Assembly (NCBI GenBank): GCA_900320905.1
Contig: ONTZ01000003.1
Coordinates: 1-64,000 of the forward strand
DNA: 64,000 bases
Direction of reading: 5' to 3'
Source: an uncultured Prevotella sp.
Lineage (GTDB): Bacteria > Bacteroidota > Bacteroidia > Bacteroidales > Bacteroidaceae
The notes under the pieces were generated by a model that ran no database searches, had not been told where the DNA came from, and worked only from the letters and a program-made list of their open reading frames with translations. Position 1 is the stretch's first letter. Each line of letters begins with the position of its first letter. Shown here piece by piece: positions 43,588-53,575 of the stretch. The position numbers and the translations under genes are program-made.

Positions 43588-43677
43588 TTACTTACTCTTG
43601 TGGCGATTCTTGCGCAGTCTCTTCTTACGCTTGTGAGTAGCCATCTTGTGGCCCTTCTTCTTCTTTCCGTTTGGCAT
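43588..43677 (-). CDS. 29-residue highly basic protein
   Basis: ATG at 43677, TAA at 43590-43588. The product begins MPNGKKKKGHKMATHKRKKR and ends RKNRHKSK; about 60 percent of residues are K, R or H and there are no acidic ones. It lies 25 nt after the HU gene and upstream of the RNase G gene. Similar tiny K/R proteins are conserved next to these genes in Bacteroidota, to my knowledge without an assigned function. The composition suggests binding to rRNA or other nucleic acid, as in small ribosomal proteins; this is inference. An internal ATG (residue 12) is a second possible start. Confidence 0.75.
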   Translation of the reverse strand: MPNGKKKKGHKMATHKRKKRLRKNRHKSK

Positions 43678-43702
43678 AACTATAAAACTATTTAAACAAT
43701 TA

Positions 43703-43978
43703 TTACTTCATTCTTGATACGAAACTCTTCGAGGGCTTGAATGCGGGGAAGTCGTGTGCCTCGATGACCATTGTCGTGTTCTTGGAGATGTTACGGGCGG
43801 TCTTGGCAGCGCGATGCTTCACGGTGAAAGTACCGAATCCGCGCAGGTAGACGTTTTCCTTGTTCTCTGCCAGACTATTGCGGATTTCTTCCATAAATCC
43901 CTCTACACTAGCGGCAACATCCTTGTATGGGATGCCGGTCTCCTCTGTAATGTTTTTGATGATCTCAGCCTTTGTCAT
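43703..43978 (-). CDS. HU-family DNA-binding protein
   Basis: 91 residues of the HU/IHF fold: MTKAEIIKNITEETGI, the hinge LRGFGTFTVKHRAAKTARN leading to the DNA-binding arm, and AFKPSKSF at the end. It bends and compacts DNA as a dimer. It is first in the operon HU / 29-residue protein / rng / GT2. A minus-strand TAACTTTG (44046-44039) is its likely -7 box. Confidence 0.95.
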   Translation of the reverse strand: MTKAEIIKNITEETGIPYKDVAASVEGFMEEIRNSLAENKENVYLRGFGTFTVKHRAAKTARNISKNTTMVIEAHDFPAFKPSKSFVSRMK

Positions 43979-44162
43979 TTTTCTTATTTCTCTATATATT
44001 AATAATGTGTAAACCTATAAATCTTCGATTTCGGACTGCAAAGTTACTAATTTTCAGTCTATTACCGAAATATTTCCCGATTTTTTTTCGAAAATTATGA
44101 AATTTGATGTCTTATTTCCCTCTTTTTTGTATCTTTGCAGCAGAAAAAGAGCAAAATTGCGT

Positions 44163-44690
44163 ATGAAACAGAACAAATTATCCCTTGCAGCAGTTGTCAT
44201 CTGTGGGATGCTTCTTGTCAGCAGTTGTTTCGGAGGTCAACAGCAGCCCCGTGCATATTCGTCGGAATTGACCAGTTCTGATAGTGTCGCCATCCGAATG
44301 GGTGAGTACACGATGATGATTTACCATAGTGACCGTCTGGGATTCGACATCAATTATCCCTCCTTCCTCGTGCATCAGGATCTACCTGACGAGGTGGGGA
44401 TGCAGGAAATATTCATGATGGATGATGTGTCGGTATCCGTGATGGTCGACTCGCTGGAAGGTATGATGCGCAGTTCGGGACAGATGATGATGGGTATGGG
44501 TGCCGAACTCTTGGAAGTGGGCGACGACTACAGCATCCACCAGGGTACCGACGACAAGTGGGAGTATTATGGTAAAGTCATTGATAGCGACACCCTGCGT
44601 CAGGTCACCGTCCTGCTTCGCTATTATCCGGAACATGCCGATGCCGTAGAACTCCTGAAAGAGTGGGTGAGAGGGTTTGAAGTGAAATAA
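44163..44690 (+). CDS. Lipoprotein of unknown function
   Basis: 175 residues from the ATG at 44163, 24 nt after a TATCTTTG box (about 44130-44137). The lipobox is LLVSSC (Cys20). The mature domain begins with a flexible S/T-rich segment, then a beta-alpha domain with RLGFDINYPSFL, resembling small domains that follow a F-x-I-x-Y-P pattern in exported proteins. A run of methionines (MMMGMG near 118-123) is notable. No function can be assigned. Confidence 0.65.
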   Translation: MKQNKLSLAAVVICGMLLVSSCFGGQQQPRAYSSELTSSDSVAIRMGEYTMMIYHSDRLGFDINYPSFLVHQDLPDEVGMQEIFMMDDVSVSVMVDSLEGMMRSSGQMMMGMGAELLEVGDDYSIHQGTDDKWEYYGKVIDSDTLRQVTVLLRYYPEHADAVELLKEWVRGFEVK

Positions 44691-44722
44691 CAAATCCCGG
44701 CGATTGCCGGGATTTGTTATTT
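44685..44722. terminator. Bidirectional terminator
   Basis: A perfect 17-bp stem (44685-44701 with 44706-44722, loop GATT) covers the stop codons of both convergent genes. Confidence 0.92.
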
Positions 44723-45157
44723 ACAAGGGATTTTGTCAATTCTCTTTTGATGGCGTCCGCCTTCGAACTCGGTGGCGAAGTACTCGTCCATAATCTGACG
44801 GGCCGTATCCTCGTCGATAAACCGTCCGGGCATCACTAATACGTTGGCATTGTTGTGCTGACGGATCAGGTGGGCAATCTCAGGAATCCAGCAGAGACCT
44901 GCACGGATGCTTTGGTGCTTGTTGAGCGTCATATTAATACCCTCGCCAGAGCCGCAGATAGCGATGCCTGGGAACACCTCGCCCTGCTCGATACCCTCAG
45001 CCAGAGCATGTCCAAAGTCAGAATAGTCGCACGAGTCCTCAGTGTATGTGCCGTAGTCCTTATACTTGTATCCCTTCTCTTCGAGATACTTCTTCACAAA
45101 TTGTTTTAAGGCAAAGCCAGCGTGATCGCTGGCTATGCCGATAGTCTTTACTTCCAT
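44717..45157 (-). CDS. rpiB: Ribose 5-phosphate isomerase B
   Basis: 146 residues from the ATG at 45157; a start four codons upstream lies within the previous gene. GIASDHAGFALK, the catalytic CGSGEGINMTLNK (Cys general base) and a C-terminal GGRHQKRI are family motifs. It interconverts ribose 5-phosphate and ribulose 5-phosphate. With transketolase and the arabinose genes it completes pentose entry into the pentose phosphate pathway. Confidence 0.95.
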   Translation of the reverse strand: MEVKTIGIASDHAGFALKQFVKKYLEEKGYKYKDYGTYTEDSCDYSDFGHALAEGIEQGEVFPGIAICGSGEGINMTLNKHQSIRAGLCWIPEIAHLIRQHNNANVLVMPGRFIDEDTARQIMDEYFATEFEGGRHQKRIDKIPCK

Positions 45158-45161
45158 CGTC

Positions 45162-45806
45162 TTATCCAATGTACTGCATGATGATATCTACAATCTCGTC
45201 TTCTGTCTTGCCATCGGCAGAGATGACGAGGTCGTAGTTGTGAGTGTCATAGCGTGACGTTTTGGTGAACTTCTTGACGTAGTTCTCACGCATCTTGTCC
45301 ACCTTTTCAATGGTCTTGCGGGCTTCGTCCTCAGTCATGTTCTGTTTGCGCATCACACGCTCTACGCGGAACGGCAGAGAGGCCTGGATGAGGATGCTCA
45401 GGCAGTTTGGGTGATCGCGGAACACGTAGAAACCTGTACGACCTGCCACGATGCATGACTCATTGTCGGCGATATGGCTGAAGATTTCGGTCTCCACCTT
45501 ATACATGTCGTCGGTGGTCACCAAGTGGAATACATCCTGAGGGGGATGGGGCACGCTGTTTATCTCGCCCATCTTCTCTCCCATATAGATGGCTGAGTTC
45601 AGCAAGTCGCGCCACCAGGAACTGTTGCCACCCTTCACCTTCTCCACCTCTTCGGTACTGATGTTGAATTTGCTCTTTAGTTCGTTGATGAGCCATTTGT
45701 CGTAGAAGGTTACACCCAACTTTTCTGCCAACTTGCGGCCTACAGTGCGACCGCCACTACCCAACTCACGATTGATAGTAATGATAAATTTTTCGTTTTT
45801 ATTCAT
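45162..45806 (-). CDS. Cytidylate kinase-like protein
   Basis: 214 residues with a P-loop-like ITINRELGSGGRTVGRKLAEKL at the start and the RxGxF region IVAGRTGFYVF, as in the cytidylate-kinase-2 (AAA_17-type) family. The lid region has RVERVMRKQNMTEDEARKTIEKVD. Housekeeping CMP kinase is a different, longer-known protein, so the substrate is uncertain. The stop lies 4 nt before the chosen rpiB start, so it is probably cotranscribed with tkt and rpiB. Confidence 0.8.
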   Translation of the reverse strand: MNKNEKFIITINRELGSGGRTVGRKLAEKLGVTFYDKWLINELKSKFNISTEEVEKVKGGNSSWWRDLLNSAIYMGEKMGEINSVPHPPQDVFHLVTTDDMYKVETEIFSHIADNESCIVAGRTGFYVFRDHPNCLSILIQASLPFRVERVMRKQNMTEDEARKTIEKVDKMRENYVKKFTKTSRYDTHNYDLVISADGKTEDEIVDIIMQYIG

Positions 45807-45871
45807 AATTCATTATTGTTTATTGATATGTTGTGGCGGTCGCTTAGACACTCACTTCTTAACTCAAGTGG

Positions 45872-47884
45872 TTAAGCAAGCAACTTTTTCACCTGATTGT
45901 AAACATTCTCGCCAGTGAAGCCGAGTTTCTCGTCGAGCACCTTGTAAGGAGCAGAGAAGCCAAAACTCTCGAGTCCCCATACAGTACCGTCGGCACCTAC
46001 AAGACCTTCAAGGTTTACGGGCAGACCAGCGGTGAGACCGAACTTCTTCTTGCCTGCAGGCAGAATGCTCTGTTGGTATTCCTTGCTCTGGCTGCGGAAC
46101 AGACCCTCAGAAGGAACGCTCACGATGCGCACCTTCACGCCATCCTCGCGGAGCAACTTAGCACCAGCCTCGAGAGTAGAAACCTCAGAACCAGAAGCCA
46201 ACAGGATCACATCGTAGTTCTCGTCGGAGCCAGCAACCACGTAAGCACCCTTGGTAGCCTGGTTGTAGTCGTTGCCCTCGGGCAGCATCTCAATGTTCTG
46301 ACGAGAGAAGATAAGAGCCGTAGGCGTATCAACGTTCTCCATTGCCATGCGCCAGCAAACGGTGGTTTCCTCAGCATCGGCAGGACGAACAACCAATACG
46401 GAGTTCTTACCGTGATGGTTCTTCAGTTTCTCCATCAGACGGATCTGTGCCTCCTGCTCAACGGGCTCGTGGGTAGGACCATCCTCACCAACACGGAAGG
46501 CATCGTGCGTCCAGATGAACTTCACAGGCAGTTCCATCAGGGCAGCCATGCGAACGGCGGGCTTCATGTAGTCTGAGAATACGAAGAAAGTACCGCAAGC
46601 GGGGATGACACCACCGTGCAAAGCCATACCGATACAGCAGCAAGCCATTGTGAGTTCAGCCACACCAGCCTCGAAGAAGGCACCGCTGAAGTCACCACGA
46701 ACCATATCCTTGGTCTTCTTCAGGAAGCCGTTGGTGTTGTCGGAGTTACTCAGGTCTGCAGAAGCGCAGATCATGTTGGGCACCTGCTCAGCAAGTTGTC
46801 CCAGAACGGTGGCCGATGCGTTACGTGTGGCGCAACCAGGTTTCTGCTCCACCTTGCTCCAGTCGATCTTTGGAGCCTTGCCGCTGAACCACTCCTCGAG
46901 TTGCTTGGCCTGTACGGGATGCCCCTTGGCCCACTCTGCCTTCTCGGCATAGCGCTCGGCCACAATCTTCTTCAGTTCCTCAGCACGCTTTGCATAGAGT
47001 TCCTTCACTTCTGGGAAGATCTGGAAAGGATTCTCTGGATCAGCACCCAGGTTCTTCATCGTGTTGATATAAGCATCGCCACCGAGGGGAGCACCGTGGG
47101 TAGCGCAGTTGCTCTCGTATGAAGAGCCGTCAGCCTTGCGGGCACCCTTACCCATCACACAGTGGCCGATGATCAGTGAAGGACGCTCCTTCTCAGCCTG
47201 AGCCTTCTTGATGGCCTCACGGATCTGATCCACGTCGTTACCGTCAATCTTCTGAACAAACCATCCCCAGGCCTCGTACTTCTTGGCAGTATCCTCGCAG
47301 GTCACCACCTCAGTACGTGTAGACAACTGGATATCGTTGGCATCGTAGAACATGATCAGGTTGTCGAGTCCGAGGTTGCCAGCGATACGACCGGCACCCT
47401 GAGAGATCTCCTCCTGCACACCACCATCAGAGATATAGGCGTAGATAGTCTGGTTCATCACGTTGCCCAGACGAGCCTTCAGAAACTTTGCAGCGATGGC
47501 AGCACCAACGGCGAAGCAATGACCCTGTCCCAGAGGACCGGAGGTATTCTCGATACCGCGCTCAATCTCGCGCTCAGGGTGTCCAGGAGTCACAGAACCC
47601 CACTGACGCAGGTTCTTCAAGTCCTCCAAGGTGTACTTGCCAATGAGAGCCAACTGGCTGTAGAGCATCGGAGCCATGTGACCAGGGTCGAGGAAGAAAC
47701 GGTCACGTCCCTCCCAAGCGGGATTCTCAGGGTCGTACACTAAGAACTCACTGTACAGCGTGTTGATAAAATCAGCACCACCCATAGCACCGCCGGGGTG
47801 ACCAGACTTAGCCTTTTCAACCATCGAAGCAGCGAGGATACGGATATTATCCGCTGCCATGTTCATAATTTTGTTGTCGTTCAT
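45872..47884 (-). CDS. tkt: Transketolase
   Basis: 670 residues, full length. The TPP domain has GHPGGAMGGADF, GPLGQGHCFAVG and YISDGGVQEE; the pyrimidine domain has FFEAGVAELTM with the conserved Glu, and WTHDAFRVGEDGPTHEPVEQ. It moves two-carbon units between pentose phosphate sugars and is the key step for using arabinose-derived xylulose 5-phosphate. It follows the arabinofuranosidase gene by 9 nt, so it is part of an arabinose-responsive operon rather than a lone housekeeping copy. Confidence 0.96.
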   Translation of the reverse strand: MNDNKIMNMAADNIRILAASMVEKAKSGHPGGAMGGADFINTLYSEFLVYDPENPAWEGRDRFFLDPGHMAPMLYSQLALIGKYTLEDLKNLRQWGSVTPGHPEREIERGIENTSGPLGQGHCFAVGAAIAAKFLKARLGNVMNQTIYAYISDGGVQEEISQGAGRIAGNLGLDNLIMFYDANDIQLSTRTEVVTCEDTAKKYEAWGWFVQKIDGNDVDQIREAIKKAQAEKERPSLIIGHCVMGKGARKADGSSYESNCATHGAPLGGDAYINTMKNLGADPENPFQIFPEVKELYAKRAEELKKIVAERYAEKAEWAKGHPVQAKQLEEWFSGKAPKIDWSKVEQKPGCATRNASATVLGQLAEQVPNMICASADLSNSDNTNGFLKKTKDMVRGDFSGAFFEAGVAELTMACCCIGMALHGGVIPACGTFFVFSDYMKPAVRMAALMELPVKFIWTHDAFRVGEDGPTHEPVEQEAQIRLMEKLKNHHGKNSVLVVRPADAEETTVCWRMAMENVDTPTALIFSRQNIEMLPEGNDYNQATKGAYVVAGSDENYDVILLASGSEVSTLEAGAKLLREDGVKVRIVSVPSEGLFRSQSKEYQQSILPAGKKKFGLTAGLPVNLEGLVGADGTVWGLESFGFSAPYKVLDEKLGFTGENVYNQVKKLLA

Positions 47885-47893
47885 AATAAATTG

Positions 47894-49486
47894 TTATTTT
47901 ATGTTTAATACAATAATTGATTTTGCAGGAACTTTTACGGTGAGGATACCTTTGTTCAACTTTGCGTCGGTGTAGGCTTTCGGGGCCACGACGTTCGGAT
48001 TCTTGAAGTCGTTGTAGTCGGCCACGTTCTTTGAGGTGAGGATACGGCCTGAGACATTCTTGGCATTATAGCCGTCGATCTGGAAGTCGATGGTCTTGTC
48101 GGTGTCGAGGCTCACATTCGTGATGGCAAGTACCAGACTGCCGTCTGTGGTCTTGGCAGCAGAGGCAGAGAGTAGGGGACAGGGGCGATAGCCTTCATCC
48201 TTGGCACCCTTCTTCTCCTTGAAGTAGGCCTTGCTCACGGCGACGATCTCACTCTCCAGGTCAACAGGCAGATAGGTAGCCTCCATGAACGGGGTGTACA
48301 TCTCGAACACATGGTAGGTCGGTGTGAGCACCATGTGACCCGTTCCCTCCTGATCGGTGAGGATCATCGACTGGAGTACGTTCACCACCTGGGCGATGTT
48401 GGCCATCTTCACACGATCGGTATATTTATGGAACACGTTGAGACTCAGTGCAGCCACGAAGGCATCGCGCAGGGCGTTCTGCTGATACAGGTGTCCGGCT
48501 ATGGTGCCTGGTTCCTCGTCCCACCAAGTACCCCATTCGTCCACAAGCAGACCGATGGTGTTCTTCGGGTCTTTCTCGTCCATGATGGCCTTGTGCTTCT
48601 TAATCACCTCTTCAATCTCCAGACACTTGCCGAGAGCCCAGTAGTACTGGTCGGTATTAAATATTGTGGCAGAGCCTTTCGAGCCTTCCCATCCCGAACA
48701 GGTGTAGTAATGCAAGGAGATACCCTGCATCTGACGACCGATGTTCTGCATCAGCACCTCGGTCCAGTTGTAGTCGTAGTCACTGGCACCCGAGGCGATG
48801 CGATAGAGGCGGTTGCCTGGTTGGTCGCGGAGGTAGGTATTAAACTTGCGGAACTCGTTCGAGTAGTACTCTGGTGTCATATTACCGCCACAGCCCCAGG
48901 CTTCGTTGCCGATGCCGAAATACTTCACCTTCCATGCCTTGTCGCGTCCGTTCTGACGACGCAGACGGGCCATCGGGGTATCACCGTCGCTGGTCATGTA
49001 CTCTACCCACTGGGCCATTTCCTTCACCGTACCGGAACCTACGTTGCCGCTGATATACGGTTCGCAGCCTAACATCTCGCAGAGGTTCAGGAACTCATGT
49101 GTACCAAACGAGTTGTCCTCGATGGTACCGCCCCAGTTGTTGTTGCGCAGCGAGGGGCGCTGGCTCTTCGGACCGATACCGTCCATCCAGTGGTAGTCGT
49201 CGGCAAAACAGCCGCCCGGCCAGCGCATCACGGGAATCTTCAGGGCCTTCAGGGCCTCGAACACATCCTTGCGATAACCTTGGATGTTGGGAATCTTGGA
49301 GTCCTCACCTACCCAGAGACCACCGTAGATACATGATCCGAGGTGCTCTGAGAACTGTCCGTAAATCTCTTTGTTGATCTTGGCTCCAGCCTGGTCTGCA
49401 TGAACTGTTGCCTTCACGGCATCCGCTGCCATTGCGCCAGTGGCGAAGGCCAGTGCGATCGTCGCGGTAACGAAAAATTTCTTCAT
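47894..49486 (-). CDS. Exported alpha-L-arabinofuranosidase, GH51
   Basis: 530 residues with signal peptide [20 protein letters not shown]. The GH51 catalytic motifs are [11 protein letters not shown] (acid/base Glu) and [10 protein letters not shown] (nucleophile Glu). A C-terminal beta domain (about 400-530) completes the fold. It releases arabinose from arabinan or arabinoxylan side chains in the periplasm. It heads the operon with tkt, with a strong promoter at 49518-49548, and feeds the ara genes at 53576-59841. Confidence 0.93.
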   Translation of the reverse strand: MKKFFVTATIALAFATGAMAADAVKATVHADQAGAKINKEIYGQFSEHLGSCIYGGLWVGEDSKIPNIQGYRKDVFEALKALKIPVMRWPGGCFADDYHWMDGIGPKSQRPSLRNNNWGGTIEDNSFGTHEFLNLCEMLGCEPYISGNVGSGTVKEMAQWVEYMTSDGDTPMARLRRQNGRDKAWKVKYFGIGNEAWGCGGNMTPEYYSNEFRKFNTYLRDQPGNRLYRIASGASDYDYNWTEVLMQNIGRQMQGISLHYYTCSGWEGSKGSATIFNTDQYYWALGKCLEIEEVIKKHKAIMDEKDPKNTIGLLVDEWGTWWDEEPGTIAGHLYQQNALRDAFVAALSLNVFHKYTDRVKMANIAQVVNVLQSMILTDQEGTGHMVLTPTYHVFEMYTPFMEATYLPVDLESEIVAVSKAYFKEKKGAKDEGYRPCPLLSASAAKTTDGSLVLAITNVSLDTDKTIDFQIDGYNAKNVSGRILTSKNVADYNDFKNPNVVAPKAYTDAKLNKGILTVKVPAKSIIVLNIK

Positions 49487-49517
49487 ATCAGGTTTTGTTT
49501 TGTTGTGAATTAGGCTA

Positions 49518-49548
49518 CAAAAGTACTACTTTTTTTTGAAACAACAAA
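49518..49548 (-). promoter_or_regulatory. Promoter of the GH51-tkt operon
   Basis: On the minus strand: -33 TTTG (49548-49545), a 19-nt spacer and -7 TACTTTTG (49525-49518). TTTACCGC on the plus strand at 49581-49588 also occurs upstream of galM in the reverse sense and might be part of a shared operator. Confidence 0.75.
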
Positions 49549-49607
49549 CAAACCATCTATTAAAGTTAATTAAATATTCGTTTACCGCGACTATCTGTCA
49601 GACTTGC

Positions 49608-51107
49608 TCACTTCATCACCCTCAAGTGCTTGGTCATTTCGGTCATGTATTTTTCGGTGAGGGAGTTGATGTACTTCTGGGTTTTCTTGGCTTTTTTGGA
49701 AAGCGAGCCTCTGGCCATGAAAAACTCGTTGAACGAGTTGTTCTGCTTGGTGAACACATCGAGTATTTCCTTGAATCCCTCAGAATACATTTCATCGAGG
49801 AAACTTTGGGGCGGATTAGTGGCCTTGATGGATTTGACCATGTCGCTGAAAGCCTTGTCCAACTCCTTGTTCCGCTTGAGGATCTCGTCGCACTGCTGAT
49901 CCACGTAGATTCCAAGACGGGCTTTGAAAGCTGGGCCTTGGCCCATGATGTTGGCGATGACTTCGTAAGCATCCTGGACCATCTTCATACATGAACGCAG
50001 GTTTTTGCTTTTCTGCTCCAGAGCAATCTCCTGTTGGGGTGATAGGCTGAATCTCCACGCTTCTATATCTCTTACAGACTGAGACAGATGTATCTCGGGC
50101 TCGACAGTGACACCATCTTCTTCCCTGGGATCCCACTCTATTTTACCCGAAGCATCGTCGACACCCCGTTTTTGCAGTTCACTCAGCAGGCTCTTGCCCG
50201 AGTAGCGGCCTACACGTTGCTCGTAGTCACGATCCTCGTCGTAGTAGCCGTTATGCGTGGTGATGCGGTAGGTCTCGCCAGGCACGAAGTCGAGATTCGT
50301 CCACAGTTCGCAGAGTGAGCCGTCGGGCATGACGGTACGGATACGGCCCACCTTGGGTTTGTCGAGTTCGATGCTGAACGTGAAACGCTTGTTCACCACG
50401 GGCATCGTAGCCACGAAGTCGCTGTCCTTCACATTATTGAGTTCCTCAGCGGTGTCGGCTATATAGACCACGTAGAGGGAGTCGTTGAGGTCATAACCCA
50501 CCCGTCCGTCGATGGTGAATGTGTTCTTGTTGTCGCTTAAGAGACCTGCACTCGACATATTCTTCTGATAAAGGTCAGGGCGCAGTGAGGTGATCATATA
50601 GACTGAACCTGATGCAACACGCTTGTTCTCGACGTATTTCCACGAAATGGCATAAACATCACGCAACTGGGGATTCTCAGGGTTCTTGGTACACATGAAC
50701 CACAATTCCTCTTCTTTGAGTGTGCGCACATGGACCTGTGTGTTGTTCTGGCCATTGTTGGTGAGCACATCCACGATAACCTTCTGGTCGTTGGAGTTCG
50801 TCAAATGCATGAACTGATAGGACAGCGGCTCATCTTTTGTAAAGCAGTCGACCACTTGTGGGATATAGGAACCGGGTGCATCACAATAGAAAGTGACGGC
50901 TCTGATGCTCGATTCGATGGTGCCCGTATTCGGGTTTCTGTTCACAGAATATATCTGGCGCTCTTTCGCTCCGAACCTATCGATCAACGTGTTCATGATC
51001 CTGATGACGTTCTCAGGCTTCTTCTGGGGTGCTGTTGACGTAGGGTCGGCACTGGCTGTTGTAATGGTGCTGCAAGCAATGAGCAGCATGGTGAATATTC
51101 TTTTCAT
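49608..51107 (-). CDS. Exported protein with a DUF4369-like middle, downstream of sigma/anti-sigma
   Basis: 499 residues with signal peptide ending ASADP near residue 20. Three parts: an N-terminal domain (30-175), a beta-rich middle resembling DUF4369 (about 195-300: FTIDGRVGYDLNDSLYVVYI, then KPKVGRIRTVMPDG), and a helical C-terminal half (about 340-499) rich in charge. Not recognised as a whole. It follows the anti-sigma-like gene by 15 nt and may be the target or effector of this sigma module. Confidence 0.6.
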   Translation of the reverse strand: MKRIFTMLLIACSTITTASADPTSTAPQKKPENVIRIMNTLIDRFGAKERQIYSVNRNPNTGTIESSIRAVTFYCDAPGSYIPQVVDCFTKDEPLSYQFMHLTNSNDQKVIVDVLTNNGQNNTQVHVRTLKEEELWFMCTKNPENPQLRDVYAISWKYVENKRVASGSVYMITSLRPDLYQKNMSSAGLLSDNKNTFTIDGRVGYDLNDSLYVVYIADTAEELNNVKDSDFVATMPVVNKRFTFSIELDKPKVGRIRTVMPDGSLCELWTNLDFVPGETYRITTHNGYYDEDRDYEQRVGRYSGKSLLSELQKRGVDDASGKIEWDPREEDGVTVEPEIHLSQSVRDIEAWRFSLSPQQEIALEQKSKNLRSCMKMVQDAYEVIANIMGQGPAFKARLGIYVDQQCDEILKRNKELDKAFSDMVKSIKATNPPQSFLDEMYSEGFKEILDVFTKQNNSFNEFFMARGSLSKKAKKTQKYINSLTEKYMTEMTKHLRVMK

Positions 51108-51122
51108 AATCGTATTGTTTTT

Positions 51123-51803
51123 TTATTTTTGGGCTGTTTGTTCTAAATTACACTTTGAGATCTCGAGTTCCAGTTCCACCCATTTCAGGTAGGCCTCGTT
51201 GGCTTGTTTCTTCAACAGGGCCAGTTCCTCGGGGGTGTACTGGTAGTTCTCTGGCCGGGTGATGGGGATGTCGCGTTCCGTGAGTGTCGTCTTCGTCTGG
51301 CTCGAAACCTGTGCGACGGCTGTTGCAGTCTGGTCTGTCTCTTCCACAGCGGGCTGTGCTGTTTCTGCAGGTGATGTATGAGCCAGCAACGGCTCTGCTA
51401 CGACGATGGCTTTGCGCGACGGCTTTGGCAACTGTCGGGACGACTTGGCGGGAACTTTGATGGTTTCCTGCGTGTCGGCCTCTTGGGGAGCCTCTGCCTG
51501 TGGTTCGCTCTTCTGAACCTCTGTCGTTGCAGGCTGCTCCACCTTTGCCGTTACCTTTGGATCACCCGTTGCCGTCTCCTTAGGTGGTGCCACCAATACT
51601 ATCAGGAAGGCAGCCACACAGGCTGCTGCAAGCCAAGGCCAGAGTGGACGTATGCGCGACTTCCGGGGCTGTACCCCCATGCGCTGCATCAGTCTGGCAT
51701 TGAGGTCGGCAGGCATCTGCGGGAGTTCCATCTCGTCCTCTCGTATGGCTTCGCGAAGGTTCGCGTCCTGCTGTCGTAATGCATCAAAAAACTCCTCGTT
51801 CAT
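51123..51803 (-). CDS. Anti-sigma-like membrane protein
   Basis: 226 residues: a cytoplasmic N-terminus (1-50), one membrane segment near 53-70 (PLWPWLAAACVAAFLIVLVA), then a periplasmic region rich in A, P, T, E and Q, low in order. The start overlaps the sigma-factor stop (ATGA at 51800-51803), the usual arrangement for an anti-sigma factor. It lacks the zinc H-x3-C-x2-C motif of ZAS proteins, so the anti-sigma role rests on layout and coupling. Confidence 0.7.
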   Translation of the reverse strand: MNEEFFDALRQQDANLREAIREDEMELPQMPADLNARLMQRMGVQPRKSRIRPLWPWLAAACVAAFLIVLVAPPKETATGDPKVTAKVEQPATTEVQKSEPQAEAPQEADTQETIKVPAKSSRQLPKPSRKAIVVAEPLLAHTSPAETAQPAVEETDQTATAVAQVSSQTKTTLTERDIPITRPENYQYTPEELALLKKQANEAYLKWVELELEISKCNLEQTAQK

Positions 51804-52360
51804 GACTGTAACATTTTAATGATCTTGTATAGTTTCTTTCTCGTTCTGCTCAGTTTCGAAGCGATGGTTGTAGGTATCGACTCCGTCACGAAAGCAATCT
51901 CTTTCAGGCTCATCTCCTCGTAGTAGAACATGGTGATGATGGCCCGCTCGTCAGGGGGAAGATGTTTCAGGGCGGCCCTTATCGTCTGTACTGTTTCCGG
52001 ATTCGGTTGTCCGAAGGTGGCTTCCACCTCGTTTTCCGACAGTCTCTCTGCCTCGCCCTCACGATCTTCGTAGTAGATCATCGGCGCACTCTTATGTCTG
52101 AGGAAACTGATGGACTCGTTGTAGGCTATCCGTGAGATCCATGTTTTGAGCGTCGATTTTTCTGCGTCGTACATATTGATATTCTTAAACACCTTGATGA
52201 ATACGTCCTGATAAACCTCTTCAGCATTCTCTGGTCTTGGAATTAGTCTTGCCACCTGGGCAAAGACAGCATTGCCATAACGTTCGAGCATGGTCTGCTG
52301 TGCTTTGGGACTTCGCTTCCTGAGTCCCTCCAAGAGGTTGATTTCAGTTTCCGTCTTCAT
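51800..52360 (-). CDS. ECF-type sigma factor
   Basis: 186 residues. Sigma region 2 has VYQDVFIKVFKNINMY and TLKTWISRIAYNESI; region 4 has LPPDERAIITMFYYEEMSLKEIAFVTESIPTTIASKLSRTRKKL, a helix-turn-helix. It directs RNA polymerase to a set of stress- or substrate-linked genes. A minus-strand TATCTTTG at 52416-52409 is its own -7 box. It is followed by the overlapping anti-sigma-like gene. Confidence 0.93.
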   Translation of the reverse strand: MKTETEINLLEGLRKRSPKAQQTMLERYGNAVFAQVARLIPRPENAEEVYQDVFIKVFKNINMYDAEKSTLKTWISRIAYNESISFLRHKSAPMIYYEDREGEAERLSENEVEATFGQPNPETVQTIRAALKHLPPDERAIITMFYYEEMSLKEIAFVTESIPTTIASKLSRTRKKLYKIIKMLQS

Positions 52361-52408
52361 TTTTGGGGGTCTTTACTTATATATACGAGGCTTACGGCCA
52401 AAACATTG

Positions 52409-52416
52409 CAAAGATA
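52409..52416 (-). promoter_or_regulatory. -7 box of the sigma-factor operon
   Basis: TATCTTTG on the minus strand, 49 nt before the start codon; no clean -33 TTTG lies at 19-20 nt, so the promoter may be weak or activated. Confidence 0.55.
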
Positions 52417-52606
52417 GAAAAAAAAGTCGAGAAATTTCGAAAAAACAGGAGAAAAGTAGCAGCAGTACCGGGTAAAACCTTGCCCTGAATCTGGGGCAGA
52501 CTTTACTACGGTTAAGGTGTGGCTTCAGAATTTCAATCCGATTAAGCCAAACGGACAAAATGGAGTCTATACTATTAGTTTGTATTATACGTATTTTACA
52601 ATTTAA

Positions 52607-53497
<891 letters not shown>

Positions 53498-53520
53498 TCC
53501 CCCATACGCTCAGCATCAAA

Positions 53521-53558
53521 AAATAACGTGCAGTCCCGAATGGGGCTGCACGTTTATT
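53521..53558. terminator. Bidirectional terminator
   Basis: AACGTGCAGTCCC and GGGGCTGCACGTT pair (one G-T) around GAAT, flanked by A-rich and T-rich tracts, between the esterase and the convergent araB. Confidence 0.88.
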
Positions 53559-53575
53559 AATAGGAGAGATAAATC

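Noticed and set aside
46000-47884. Transketolase lacking its TPP GDG motif
   Set aside because: The segment reads SDGGVQEE, which is a normal variant of the motif, and the other cofactor residues are present.
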